Shown piece by piece: positions 11,901 to 22,686 of a DNA stretch of 64,000 bases. The stretch's first letter is position 1; each line of letters opens with the position of its first letter. Position numbers and translations under genes: made by a program. Origin of the DNA: Chlamydoabsidia padenii (Eukaryota > Mucoromycota > Mucoromycetes > Mucorales > Cunninghamellaceae); assembly GCA_025330725.1 (NCBI GenBank), contig JAIWND010000020.1:62001-126000 (forward strand), in the 5' to 3' direction. Under the pieces are notes generated by a model. That model was not told where the DNA came from and did not search any database. It was given only the letters and a program-made list of their open reading frames with translations.

Positions 11901-12565
11901 CAAGGATTGAAGAAGAAAGTGTATGGAATCTACTTTTTGCTGATGGACCTGATCGACTTGTGCCTTGAGGTTGACCAGTTCCTGTTCTAATTGTTGAGAA
12001 AGAGTAGAAAAGGCGTCTGTATTATTTTGTTGCTGTGAATCCATCGTGGTGCTTTTTTGACTTGGTGATGTTGCTGGTAACTGTTGTGCGGGGGAGAGCA
12101 TGGTCTGATGAGTATCAACAATTGCCTGAGGCGGTGATGAAATGTTGACAGCCGGTTGGCTATTATGCAAGTCCAAGTTGTGTGAATCCATTGGTTGGTT
12201 TTGTATATCGTCAGACTTACTAGGGCGCATAAAAATACAACCATTGATTAGGTATTCACTTTTGTATTGAGAGAAGGGTAGAGGGTTTTCTTACCTTTTT
12301 ACTAAAGGAGAGTCGTAATTTGTAAATAGTACACCCACTGCACCTTCCAAAGGTGGTTGTTCTTGAGAAGAAGAGAATTGAGTTTCACTGTTATCATGAT
12401 TGGCAAGCTTTCTACTTTGGAATTTCTTCAACTATCATACCCCCCCCCAAAAAAAGGAGTTAGTTGAGCTATTGACCATTTATCCTTCCTTCCCCCACAA
12501 GTACCTACCTTTTTCCTAGCAGCAAGAAGTTTGGTTTCTCTGTCAGATGGATCTTGATCTACCAT
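8991..12565 (-). CDS. GM130-like golgin, long coiled coil
   Basis: Three exons, 12565-12509, 12431-12295 and 12219-8991, give 1140 residues. The first exon encodes MVDQDPSD then the basic ETKLLAARKK segment, completed across the intron by LKKFQSRK. This KLxAARKKLKKFQ block is characteristic of the N-terminus of GM130-type golgins. Residues about 110-1040 are almost continuous heptad coiled coil rich in Q, E, L and D. A proline/serine repeat region lies near 860-915 (DNA 9490-9680) and contains two copies of an SPTIT-x5-HPSS unit. The tail has an acidic stretch, then PAFFEF and a hydrophobic C-terminus EVIEI, suited to PDZ binding as GM130 binds GRASP. No GRIP domain is present. Role inferred: Golgi tethering matrix. 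The ATG at 12230 lies inside the second intron and is not used. Confidence 0.85.
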
Positions 12566-12979
12566 AAATTGTCGGTTGAGATGTGTGATATGTTGGGCCA
12601 AAAAGATAAAGAGAAAGAGAATTTGAATGGAGTTGTGCGCACCATTTTTATTTTCCACCTATTAAAGCCCCGACAATATCCATTAGGATGAGGAGAGAGA
12701 AAGGGGAATGCTCCGCGCAGGACCACTCCCACAGGACCAAGCAACAAGACGGCGTTTAAAATACGTCTTGCGCAGGACCTAAGAAAAGTCGGACGTTGAA
12801 TTACCGGTGGAAAGGGGGTGTATCAAGGCATGCCGGAGTTTAATCCACCCGTGATTTTTGGGGGAAGCCAAGGTCTCGTCACGTGTACGGACAGCATCGG
12901 CGTTTCAAAGAGATTTTTTGAAAAAGACTAGGATTAAAAGAGGTTGAGTTTGAGATTTTTTATTAAACGATATCTACAT
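12566..12979. other. Promoter region of the golgin / 3' end of Treslin-like gene
   Basis: Contains a palindrome with arms CAAGACG (12745-12751) and CGTCTTG (12764-12770), with GCGCAGGACC repeated on both sides (from 12715 and 12771). A 70-nt segment at 12883-12960 resembles 61203-61275 (shared core CATCGGC-TTTCAAAGAGATTTTTT). No gene is seen. Confidence 0.5.
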
Positions 12980-15900
12980 CTAATCATCAAATAAACTACT
13001 AAAGGTTTTCCGGATATCAGGTTTCGCACGGTATATGGTTTTGGTAGGATGTCGAGCTGCCGCCATTAATGCATTGGTCAAATCACGAGGACCATCCGAG
13101 GTAGTGTCTTCATCGCCAGCATAAAGTGAATCGCGCGCACTGCCAGTGCGATGAGCCCGAGGTGATTTATGACCTATAATTTTGCGTGCTGCTGACCTGG
13201 CTGGAGATACTGCAATGCCAAATTCACGAGTGGATTTAGGTCGATGAGGTGAAGTTGCCATCAAGGAAGCCATCAAGGAAGTCGATGATGTTACTGGCAT
13301 ATCAACATTGTTTGATGAGTTGGTCGATGATGATGTCGTTCGTGGTGTCATGGAAATACCAAATTCTCTGGCTAGTCGAGTACGTGGTGTAGTGGGTGAG
13401 TTGGGCACACGTTTTCGTAAAACCACAGTATTCGTTTCCGTTGTTGTTTTCCGTTTGACATAATCTGGTTTCATTAAAAGAGATGATTAGTAAACAAAAA
13501 AAAAAAAAAAACATCAGATAACTACATAGACTTACTTCGTTTTGGTGAGGTGGCACTTTTGGTGAAGCTTCCTGTCCGCCTAAATGAAGGTTTGGTGTCT
13601 GTCGTGGTAGTTTCCGGTAGTGGTTTTGGTTTGGTGTTGACCGACTTGGACATGATGATTTCACGTTTCATGAATGGTAGGATGGGAAACATGGATTGTT
13701 TTCGTTTCGATGCGCCAGACGATGGAGATTCTACATGTTGCTGATTCGATGGCTGTGATGATGATGATGATTGACGGTGATATCGATTCTTGGTAAAAGT
13801 GGTTGATTCTTGACTGTCACCGATCCAGTTTGCCGTCATGGTCTCGCCTGGAGAGTCACCACGCATCCGCATTTCCAATAATGTCTTTCGCCTTTTGTTG
13901 GGTGTTGGAAATACATCATCAAAGTCATCCTTGTCATCGTCCTTGTCCACCTTTTCCCATAGTTTCCCGATTAGTTTTGGTAATTTTTTGACAAAACTAT
14001 TGATCATATATATTAAGATGAGTAAGGCGTCTCCTCTGTTTTTTTTGATATTTTACTTGTTGTTACCATTTTTCCAAATGACTACAAAATTGATGGATAT
14101 AGATATCTGCTGGATCCAGTCGTGCAGTTGATTGTTCAGCCGCCTCTGCATCGCGTTCTTGTAAAAAGCCCACCACGTTCGAGACCTGTTCCCATATAAA
14201 TATGCGATCAAAGTAGATTTCCAGTTGATCTTCAGGATTGTCACTTGTCAAATTGGCCTGTCCAATGTCAGGAAGATAATCACGCCTTTTTTTCTTGGTT
14301 CCAATCGTTGCCTTGGTCCGTTCTTTACCTTGGTTGATCGTTTGGATCGTTGTTAATAAAAAGATAACCTGCATCTTGGCACTGATCACGAAAAAATAAA
14401 AGATGAGTTGGAGATATATATAAATGTATATTTCATTTTTAACTTACTCTTTTATTTTGAGTGCCTTGAACGATAGTTCTTCATGTTCAGTGTTTCGCCC
14501 ATATTTCGTACGCACCCCAGCCAGCCAATTTGAGAAACAGAGGACTTCTTGTTCGCTACCTTTGTTACTACCAGATTTCGTCATTTCGGGAATACTGACT
14601 CGGTGTTTATCGTCAAAGTCGGAAGAGAGCATGATCATAGACTGTAGAGAGGCCACCACCGAGGACATCTATTATTAAGACAAGATAAGTTATAGTCAGT
14701 AAAAAGATCATAATGCATATAAATCCTGAAGGACTTGCCTCGAAATTGATTTGTTTTGCGAGACTTGATATATGATCAATGTATGAGAGCAGAAGAGTCA
14801 TTGAGTCCAATAAAGAATACTATCAACAAACGTGAATAATAATTAAATATTGTTAGTAATATAGTCTGTAGTGAGGGGGGAGGGAGAGATTTACCTTGGT
14901 TGTATATAGAGTATCGAGATATAAATCTTTTATCGCTTTAGTGAATTCATCCAAAGTGTTAGGCATGACCCGGGTTGATATAACAGGTGTCGGTTTGTTG
15001 CAAGTCTTAGGAGTAGTTTTATCGAGCAATGGTACCTTTTTCCTACTAGATAGAATATATCAGCATACTAACGTAAATAAACTCCCCCCTATCTTTCACA
15101 AGAGTTCTTACCTTGAAGCTTTTTCCAATAATACATTTATACAAGGTGGGATTGTCAAGTCTATATCCACAGAAGCGACATCATTTGATGATTCATGCAG
15201 CAGGGTAGGTTGTGAGCCAAGTTCATCTGTGATATTGGTTCCGAAAGGAGTAAAGGTATCCACCATATGTTGTGTCTTGTCAACAAAAAGAAGTGTATGC
15301 TCGTCTTCGCTAGTCAAAGGTAAGAGGGATATAGAGGCACAGCCATCAAATACAGGTTCAACTAAAGCTAATTTCCCACCATTGGCAGTGAGACAGAGTC
15401 GTACGATAAGTACCATGTGGCGTTCTTGTAAAAGACTGACAATAGCTGAGAAGTCGTTGTTAGAGGACCAAAGGGTATGAACGTCTTCACCAATGTGTTG
15501 GAGCCATTCTCGTTTAATTTCGACCGCATAGAGAAAGGTCACTATTTCCATCGATTCCACTCCATCAAAGATTGTCGTAGTAGGAGCAGTTTCTGTTGAT
15601 CTAGTATGTTTGCGGTTGGGTTTTTGTGTTGATTTGAGTCTATGCCAAGTAGCATTGTATTAATATTAAAAAAAGGTCAGAAGGTTAATTTATATAAACG
15701 ATAAATGATTTACCTTTTCATTGAGCCAGCGTTTACTTGAAGATGATCTATAACACACAGGATCAGTATTTCAAACATTATATTCATCTTGTTTTACCTT
15801 CATTAGTAGTCTTCGAGATTAAAGGACCTGACCAAATTGGGGTATCAATTTGATTGTTACTATTATTGGATTTATCATTGGATATCAGCTTCTTTCCTTT

Positions 15901-16839
15901 TGGGTCAGGTAATATGGGTAATTTCAGTTCCGGAGTGGCATCCATACTTAAACTTCTATAATGATCAAAGACAGTACCAAAAGACAACCCCCAGTATGCA
16001 TAATCTTGTTTTAGCATAGTTTCCGTAATAAGATGACCACCAAACATTTGCATAATTGACCCAAATCCAGTTTGAATCAACAGATCCACTTCCTAATTAT
16101 AAAAAAAAAAAAAAAAAAAAAAATTAGACCACCTTCACATTCCCATTAACATAAATATCATTTTTACCTTGTGTGTCTTTGTATCTTCCCTATCAATCCA
16201 ATTAATAGATATTTGATGATTCGCATAATCATCCCATAACCACCGTTTCAAATCATCTGCTATTTTCTGGATACAAGTCAATACCCGATGTTTATCCACC
16301 ATTGCCGTTGATTCACCCATATAATGTTGTAAATCATCCATGGTGTGTGGTCGATGAGAGACCACATACATATAATTCTTGATAGTGACACTTTTTGTCG
16401 AATTTGGAATGGATTGTGACCGAGGCGAGGCACCCAAAAGATCAATATCCTTCCACCGGAATTCGGCCAATGTTTGCATCAAGGTTTGCTTTAGATTAGA
16501 GTAGCAGGAATCCGTATCGTTGGTGGTTGGTGGTTTGGCTCGTTCTTGGTCCACCTTGATAAACAATTCTTTTAAAAAGTCTTGAATGGATTGTGAGGAG
16601 ACTGGTAAAAAACGTCGGTTGGACATTGTGATGGAAGCACTGTTGGTATTGAAGAAGCGGAAACCCCAGGTTGTACGATCGTCTACCATATCCACATAGT
16701 AGAGTAAGATTCGGAGTATCATGGCTTGTAGGCTGGTCACAGAGGAATCATCCAAGGTATTATTGGTGTATAAGAAGGGTGAAGTATCCACAAGGAATAC
16801 AATGTGTGGTGGGCGTTTGCTGGATCGATAAGCGCTCAT
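12980..16839 (-). CDS. Treslin/TICRR (Sld3)-like replication initiation protein
   Basis: Ten exons: 16839-16168, 16092-15798, 15747-15714, 15639-15112, 15045-14895, 14819-14739, 14668-14448, 14381-14067, 13996-13536, 13464-12980; 1080 residues, every junction in phase. The N-terminal part (about residues 9-140) matches the Treslin N-terminal fold: FLVDTS, a leucine-rich helix, then WGFRFFN. A Sld3-type helical domain begins near residue 535 (TLDEFTKAIKDLYLDTLYTTK-like) and runs to about 780. The tail carries proline-directed sites: TPNKRRK, SPKR, NSPTTPRTR, and two copies of REFGI-x2-[TS]P. Family role: a CDK target that bridges TopBP1/Dpb11 to Cdc45 loading at origins. One intron (donor at 14738) is GC-AG. 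Exon 3 is only 34 nt. It could also be called Sld3-like; the length and N-terminal domain favour Treslin. Confidence 0.82.
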
Positions 16840-17236
16840 GAGATCATGGATGTGATAATCAAAAGAAATGAGGAAGAGGAGGGAAGGGTGAAAAAAAAAA
16901 AAAAAAAAAAAAAAGTTCCACGAATTTTTCTTTTTCGTGGATTTGTAATGTCCGCCGCGCGACCGAGGTGCTTGATAATGTTCCAATGAATAGAACATAA
17001 TCTTCTATGTATACTTGATTTATAACAAGATGAAAAGAGCTAATATAGTCATCCGAGTAAAAGATGTGATCTTTGATGAATTGATAAAAAGAAAAAAGTT
17101 GCACAGTATATTGCACCTACAGTAAGGCCATGACAAAGAGCAATTAGGAAGAGTATCATCCAATCCTATTTTATTTTATTTAATGTATATGTAATAAAGT
17201 CATAATATAATGTGTAAAGAGGGGGGGGTAAAAACT
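16840..17236. other. Spacer between Treslin-like gene and its upstream neighbour
   Basis: Promoter side of the Treslin-like gene and 3' side of the next minus-strand gene. Contains a homopolymer A-run (about 16891-16914), a GC-rich patch CCGCCGCGCGACCGAGG (16951-16967), and a G-run at 17221-17228. No gene is seen. Confidence 0.4.
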
Positions 17237-19219
17237 TCAATCATCGCCTTCGTCGTCATAATCATCATCATCATCGTCGTCGCCATCAAGGCCAGCAAAC
17301 GTCACAGTCTGTCGCTTTTGAGATTGAGTGGGGGTCAAGTAGATGTTAGGTGAGATACAAGAGTTGATGTCAGTAGTAGTAGTAGTAGTCGTAGCAGGAA
17401 GAGAGCCAAAAAGTTCAGCAAAATGCTGGTTATCTTCATGTTTTCGGAGAGCAGGGAGCACGATATCCTTCAGTTTTTGGTGGTGGTTGCGCCAAGCATA
17501 TAAGTGATCCAGAGTAGTAACAAAGGCAGGCAGATCATCAAGATAGGAGGGGAAGAGCAAAGTGTGGAGGGTACGAGCAACATAGACATCATCCAGCCGA
17601 TTCACCGCGAACATGTATCCCCTAGGTCCAGTCCAGTCCATTCCAACCGTAAACACCTTATCAACGTCTTCGAGATCAAAAGGAAGTGCCAGTAGGTGTG
17701 ATAGTACGGCCTTATTCATCCTTATATTCTTCGATTGTTGTTGGAGGCATTTGGTGGAGATGGTGCCAGGTCGTTTCCATTCGCTGGTGGAAAGTTCAAC
17801 GTTCTTGGTGGTGAGGATCATATCAATTCGTCGTCCAAAGCCAGCATTGAGGGGAATGGTTGATTTGTAGAGCTTTTTGTGATCCTTGGCGATTTTTTTC
17901 GATGCCTTACAAGTTGTTTCCCCGTCCAAGATATCCAGCATGGTATCGTTCATGATGTCGTCCAATACCTTAGTAAACTTTCGATAGCAAGTCAATTCAC
18001 TATCTTTTTTTGGGTGGACAGAGGCAGGGTCCGAGAGACAATACTTGGCGACAGTGTCCATGATATCAAATAGTTGTTGTTGGGTGGTGTTGTCGGATTC
18101 CAGTGCCAAAAGCTTGGCCCTGGTGATTGCGATACGGAGCTTCTTTTGGTTGATCTTGTTGTTCCCATCGGTCGCTTTGGTCACCATGTCATGATAGAGT
18201 TGTTTAGAGGAATCATACATACCAGCATCTAAGGTTCTGTTTAGAGTAACAACCTTTTCCCATGAATGATGATCAATATGTTTTTTGAATATATTGGTCA
18301 CCTTTGAGTTTACAAGATCAATTGTACGGGAGAGACACATTTTCAACGCTTGGACGTCGACAATGTTGTTTAACGTGATCGAGGAAGAGAGTTTGCCGGC
18401 CATGGCATCCAGTTGCTGTCCCAGGGTTGTCGGTTTAAAGGAACTCACCATCATGTTCAGAATGCGCACATCATTCAACGATAGTGATTCTTTGGTGAGC
18501 TACAATGGGAGGATAAAAATAAAAAAAGTCAACACACATACAATCACAGTGATATTAAAGAGACTTACAGCTTTGGTTCCATAGGCATAGATGGTCTTTC
18601 GGAATTCAGCAGGGGACATAGCAGCTTCAAGTGTCGACATAGCTCCTTCAAAAAAGTCATTGAGACCATTGGATTCATTTGTTTGTTCAAAAGGCCCTAT
18701 TTCGACGCGACATGTTAGTTTAAAAAACATCATATCCTTGTGGGAGTTTTCACTTACGCTTCAAGTTTGATTTAGAGTGAAGGTCATTTTGTTGCGCTGT
18801 TGCTGTACTGCTACCAGGTGTAGATATTGTTGTACTATGACCATAATTGATAACAGAAGCAAATGATAATGAAGATCCTTGATTGATATTGATAGTGGTG
18901 CCAACTGCTGCGTCAAGGAGAGATGTATCATCCTACAATAAAGTAATAAGAGTATTTAACATATTGTCTTACTTTTTAATTTCCTTACCTTCTTCAAAAT
19001 AGAATCGATCTTGTCCATGACTGGTTGTGGTGTTACTTTGGAATTTTTGATTAATTCCAGACGATATCGGTAGATAGAAAGGCTCTTTTTATTGCTGGGT
19101 CCAGGGTAGTATTGCCTAAAAGCACTGTACGTCCAATCTTTCAAAGGGGTTTCACTAAAGAAGTTCCAGTAATCACCGCTTGCATTTGTAATGTGCTGGT
19201 AGTTGTCAGGGCTGTTCAT
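17237..19219 (-). CDS. Orphan protein with PD-(D/E)XK-like signature
   Basis: Four exons, 19219-18989, 18932-18758, 18696-18569 and 18499-17237, give 598 residues. No named domain is recognised. The N-terminal 77 residues are aromatic-rich (YWNFF, AFRQYYPG), then a low-complexity S/T/Q linker. The C-terminal half carries GRRIDMIL (Asp near residue 404), 13 residues later SEWKRP (Glu 418, Lys 420), and a downstream helix with QQQSKNIRMN, then the GMDWTGPRGYMF segment. D...ExK followed by a Q-containing helix is the layout of PD-(D/E)XK nuclease folds. I recall similar orphan families being numerous in Mucorales, but cannot check. The tail ends in a purely acidic DDDDDDDYDDEGDD-type run. Function is inferred only at fold level; nuclease activity is not shown. 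Confidence 0.7.
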
Positions 19220-19346
19220 GAGAGATGGAGAGATGGAAAATAGAGAGAAGAGAGATGAAAAGGCGAAGTAACTTTTTACTTGGTCTGTGAACTTTTATAC
19301 ACATACCGCTCTGGCGGCGTCCAGAAAATCAGATAACCATGTGAAT

Positions 19347-19379
<33 letters not shown>

Positions 19380-19389
19380 GAGAGAGAGA
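19347..19389. repeat. (GA)n microsatellite
   Basis: About 43 nt of nearly pure GA dinucleotides with one interruption (GACAG) at about 19370. Lies upstream of the orphan gene that starts at 19219 on the minus strand. Confidence 0.95.
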
Positions 19390-19569
19390 AGAGTCTAATG
19401 GAAGCATAAAGCAGGTGTAGATGAATATATTGTAATAGTAATAAACAGTATGATAAAGATTGATGAAGTGGGAAGAAGATGTCAAAGTAATAATAATGTA
19501 GATGACAGTAAGGGATTACAGCGTAGAATGTCAAATAAAGAGTCTTGGGCAGTATGATCGCATACAAAC

Positions 19570-19570
<1 letters not shown>

Positions 19571-19606
<36 letters not shown>
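19571..19606. repeat. Poly(A) run of 36
   Basis: Uninterrupted A homopolymer immediately before the GTT array. Confidence 0.95.
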
Positions 19607-19607
<1 letters not shown>

Positions 19608-19626
19608 AAGTAAAACTTTTTTTTTG

Positions 19627-19627
<1 letters not shown>

Positions 19628-19720
<93 letters not shown>
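19628..19720. repeat. (GTT)31 microsatellite
   Basis: Ninety-three nucleotides of perfect GTT repeat, the longest trinucleotide array in the window. It is outside any supported gene. Confidence 0.97.
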
Positions 19721-19722
<2 letters not shown>

Positions 19723-20668
19723 CATTCCCGAATGCGTCAGCGTGTGGGTAGCGTGTGTTCACACACCTAGATCTCTTGAAAGCGATAGAAAAAAAAGTTC
19801 ATGCAGGCGGCATTTAAACAATAACGACCTTGCGTATTTGCCAAACCTGGTAGAGCTGTCAAAAATGAATTGGGAGCATGTGATAATGGAGAAGTATACT
19901 AAAGGAACGTTGCTTTTTTCTAAACAACTTGTCATCAAACAACATGCCTACCTTCACATTCGTCAATGCAGGTGAAAGCTTCCTAAATAGCTCCACCCGC
20001 GAAAATTAGCTAATCCATTGGTACCCAGATCTCTACTTTTTTGTCAAATACGCAAGGTCTCACTAATGATGAAACTGTGCCCCCCCTTTTTTTTTTTTCC
20101 TAGGCTGATACATTTATGCAGATGACATTGTAGAGATTTGCAAATGTAGCCAATGGAACGGGGTTTCTTTTAAAACATTTCCTTTTTGTATTATCATAAA
20201 AGTGCTGTATTTTTTTTTTTTTTTGATAGATCTGGCACTTTAAACTTGCAAACTTGTTATAATTTTCAAATTCCGATTTGTCATGTAAGTAACACTATCG
20301 GTGATTGAATATCTGCATAAAATGGTGATACGGAGAAGTTAACAACCTGATAGTGCTTGTCAAATCCCGCTTCATAGAACAATGTATGTGATCCCAATGT
20401 CATGTCGTTCAGTACCATATGTATTAAGCTAAAAGATAATCAACTACCCAATACTTTTTCCGCTCATCATAAAGTCCTAGTACATATAAAGTGTTACATA
20501 TGTTTTTTATTACATTCAGTTAAAAACAAGAATCATGTCTATATTATGATGAGATGGAGGGAGTAATGCTAAAAGGGAGACATACTATGTGTGACGGGAA
20601 GGGAGAAAAAGCCAGAAACTGTCATCACCTTGCTCATCGCCCAATACAGACCATGTTGTTGGAAAAAG

Positions 20669-21043
20669 TTACCTGTTCGAATCATCTTGTTGATCATCAC
20701 CCAATCCAGCGTATGAGGGAGAAGTAGCATCATTGATCCATCCGCTCATCACAATCATTTTGTTAGTGATTGTAATTTTAATTGCTAGTCCATACTTCAT
20801 TTGAGATATTGATTTTGAGGCCGAGTTTTTGATAAGATTTTCATAAAGGTGAGGGATTTTGTGTTGATATGGTTGATGGCTGATGTATGTACAATATGCC
20901 CGTGCGCCCGGCCAGTAGAGTCTGTTTGCCAACGGTATGCAGTAACTGTACGCCGAGAAATTATCCGTGTAATGGTCGATGAATGAGTTCTGATTGCTGA
21001 TGTATTTCTTAGTTTGCCCGTGAGCCGTTGCTTTGCTGTTCAT
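20669..21043 (-). CDS. Hypothetical protein, weak
   Basis: A 124-residue open frame from an ATG at 21043. The composition is protein-like (aromatic residues through the middle, an NKMIVMSGW segment, and an acidic tail GLGDDQQDDSNR), but no family is recognised. The last codon AGG-TAA forms AG|GTAAC, so the frame may instead continue by splicing. A stop lies just upstream of the ATG. It may be a real small gene, an exon of a larger one, or chance. Confidence 0.3.
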   Translation of the reverse strand: MNSKATAHGQTKKYISNQNSFIDHYTDNFSAYSYCIPLANRLYWPGARAYCTYISHQPYQHKIPHLYENLIKNSASKSISQMKYGLAIKITITNKMIVMSGWINDATSPSYAGLGDDQQDDSNR

Positions 21044-21091
21044 TAATACACATCATTGTCACCATAGACTTCGATTCAGGTAAATAGATAA

Positions 21092-21576
21092 TCAGTCGTT
21101 CAAGTCATTGCCTGCGTTTGCTGGCATTTGGGCTACCTATTCACCTAGACAGACAGAAAGAGAGAGAGAAAAGAGAGGTAATAGCATCAGAGCCTTGATG
21201 AAGTTGTTAACTCAAAAAGAGAAAGGCCTGTTTTACAGCATCTCCTCTTTTATTTTCCCCTGTTGATTGATTGCTTTACCTTTTCTCCTAGTTTACCCAT
21301 CACCAGTACATAGCCCGCACAAAAAAAGTTGGTATGTATCAATTCTACCTAGGAAGTGAGAAAGAAAAAAGCATTAGTATCAGAGCCCTGATGAAGGATA
21401 TTGATCCAGAACAGAAAGAGACAGTATAACATTATCATCCTCGTTCTCGCCGTGTCCTTTGGCTCCGTTTGTTTTACCTTTGCCAAGTTAATCAAGGATG
21501 AATGAGTTTTCACTAGAGATTTGTCTTCGCTAGTAAGGAAGCCCCATTTTACCGCAAAGTCAATTGCTTCGTTCAT
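21092..21576 (-). CDS. Hypothetical three-exon small protein, weak
   Basis: Exons 21576-21478, 21348-21280 and 21136-21092 give 70 residues; both junctions are in phase and the 23-codon middle exon is open. The first exon reads as an amphipathic helix (NEAIDFAVKWGFLTSEDK). An alternative acceptor at the canonical pyrimidine tract before the third exon would end the protein after three more residues. The two introns share a segment near their 3' ends (CTTCATCA-GGCTCTGAT-CTA), suggesting an exon/intron duplication. No family is recognised. Low confidence because the protein is short and unique. Confidence 0.3.
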
Positions 21577-21772
21577 CTTCACCTATTTCGTTCCAACCGT
21601 TGTGAGTTTCATATTTGTGAAGAAGACCAGTCGAGGAATATTATAGCTGAATGTTTGTCGTAAATATGGTTCGCACGACAACTTGCTTGTAACCAGTAGA
21701 CTTTTAATCCATTGTAGTAAAGAGGATTCAAGTCAGGTTGGAAAAGAGAGGTTTTATATGGAGGTAAGATCG

Positions 21773-22090
21773 TTTTCAAATTCCGCCCACCCTTGGACCC
21801 ATTCCCTAGTCAGTCAATTTTAGGAAGAGCGCTACTCGCTCCATTGTTAACGGATGCTAATGATTAAAGTGGCGATATGGACACTATGGCATATTTCCAA
21901 CATACTTTACCGCAAAAATCATGCCTCAAGTCCCATGTGTCAGTCAGTCGAAGCTTGCAATGACTTTAACCTGTCATTGCAAGACAAAAAAAAAAGCTGT
22001 ATGTGCGAGTCCAACAGACAATCAACTATCCAATACTTTTCCGTATATCACAAAGTCCTTTATATACAGTGTTATATGTGCTTTTATTTC
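21773..22090. repeat. Dispersed repeat, single copy related to the 60.2-60.66 kb array
   Basis: Starts with TTTTCAAATTCCGC (21773-21786), then CCTAGTCAG, CTCGCTCCATTGTTAA, GGATGCTAATGATTAAAGTGG (from 21852), TTTCCAACATACTTTACCGC and GTGTCAGTCAGTC. The same blocks in the same order occur two to three times at 60205-60665. The following 22017-22083 part resembles 20441-20507. No coding potential is conserved. Probably a non-autonomous mobile element or satellite-like unit. Confidence 0.75.
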
Positions 22091-22260
22091 TATACATGTA
22101 TGCTCAAGTTGAGAGAACAAAATTTTGTGGAGTGACACTATGCAAGGTGAGTTTGAAACTTGAAAACAGTCTCCTCGTCGGAATGTAAATATTATAAAAG
22201 CAGTGGAGATTTTTTTTTTCCTGACAACATTACGTATACCTTCTACTTTAATCTACTCGG

Positions 22261-22686
22261 ACTAGACTTGAACTTTGTTTTGAAGAAAAGTTGACACATT
22301 GGCGACGTATACTTTTGGGACATTTGTTGTAGTATATGTCGACTGGTCAGATTGATTCTCGGTAGCTTGGCCGTTCTTCTCAAGGGCGGCGACACAAAGC
22401 TTCTTTTGGTTTCTTCTTCAAACAACGACCAAGGAAGGGGGCTCTAGAATCGACATTGCCGAGATGGATGCCTTTGGATCAAAAAGAACTAGACTTGAAC
22501 TTTGTTATGAAGAAAAGTTGACACATTGGCGACGTATACTTTTGGGACATTTGTTGTAGTATATGTCGACTGGTCAGATTGATTCTCGGTAGCTTGGCCG
22601 TTCTTCCCAAGGGCGGCGACACAAAGCTTCTTTTGGTTTCTTCTTCAAACAACGACCAAGGAAGGGGGCTCTAGAATTGATATTGT
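22261..22686. repeat. 227-bp tandem duplication
   Basis: Unit 1 spans 22261-22487; unit 2 starts at 22488 and remains alignable to about 22686. I count only about five differences over the shared ~199 nt, so the duplication is recent. Each copy has short partial open frames on both strands but none spans a unit. The function is not recognised. Confidence 0.9.

Larger units (their letters stand above)
19220..20668. other. Microsatellite-rich spacer without a clear gene
   Basis: Beyond the simple repeats listed separately, the region has motif copies at 20359-20370 (GTCAAATCCCGC) and a segment at 20441-20507 that resembles 22017-22083. Apparent long frames here are poly-Asn/poly-Val readings of the GTT repeat. 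No gene is supported. Confidence 0.5.

Noticed and set aside
12219..12230. ATG at 12230 as golgin start
   Set aside because: The CCCTAG acceptor at 12220 and two upstream exons give the conserved basic N-terminus in the right phase, so this ATG is intronic.
14896..15480. 194-codon plus-strand open frame
   Set aside because: It lies antisense to exons 4 and 5 of the Treslin-like gene, whose frame is conserved and spliced in phase; the plus-strand frame has no family features.
19295..19975. Long frames of poly-Asn, poly-Val and poly-Lys
   Set aside because: They are translations of the GTT and A microsatellites and have no other coding signal.
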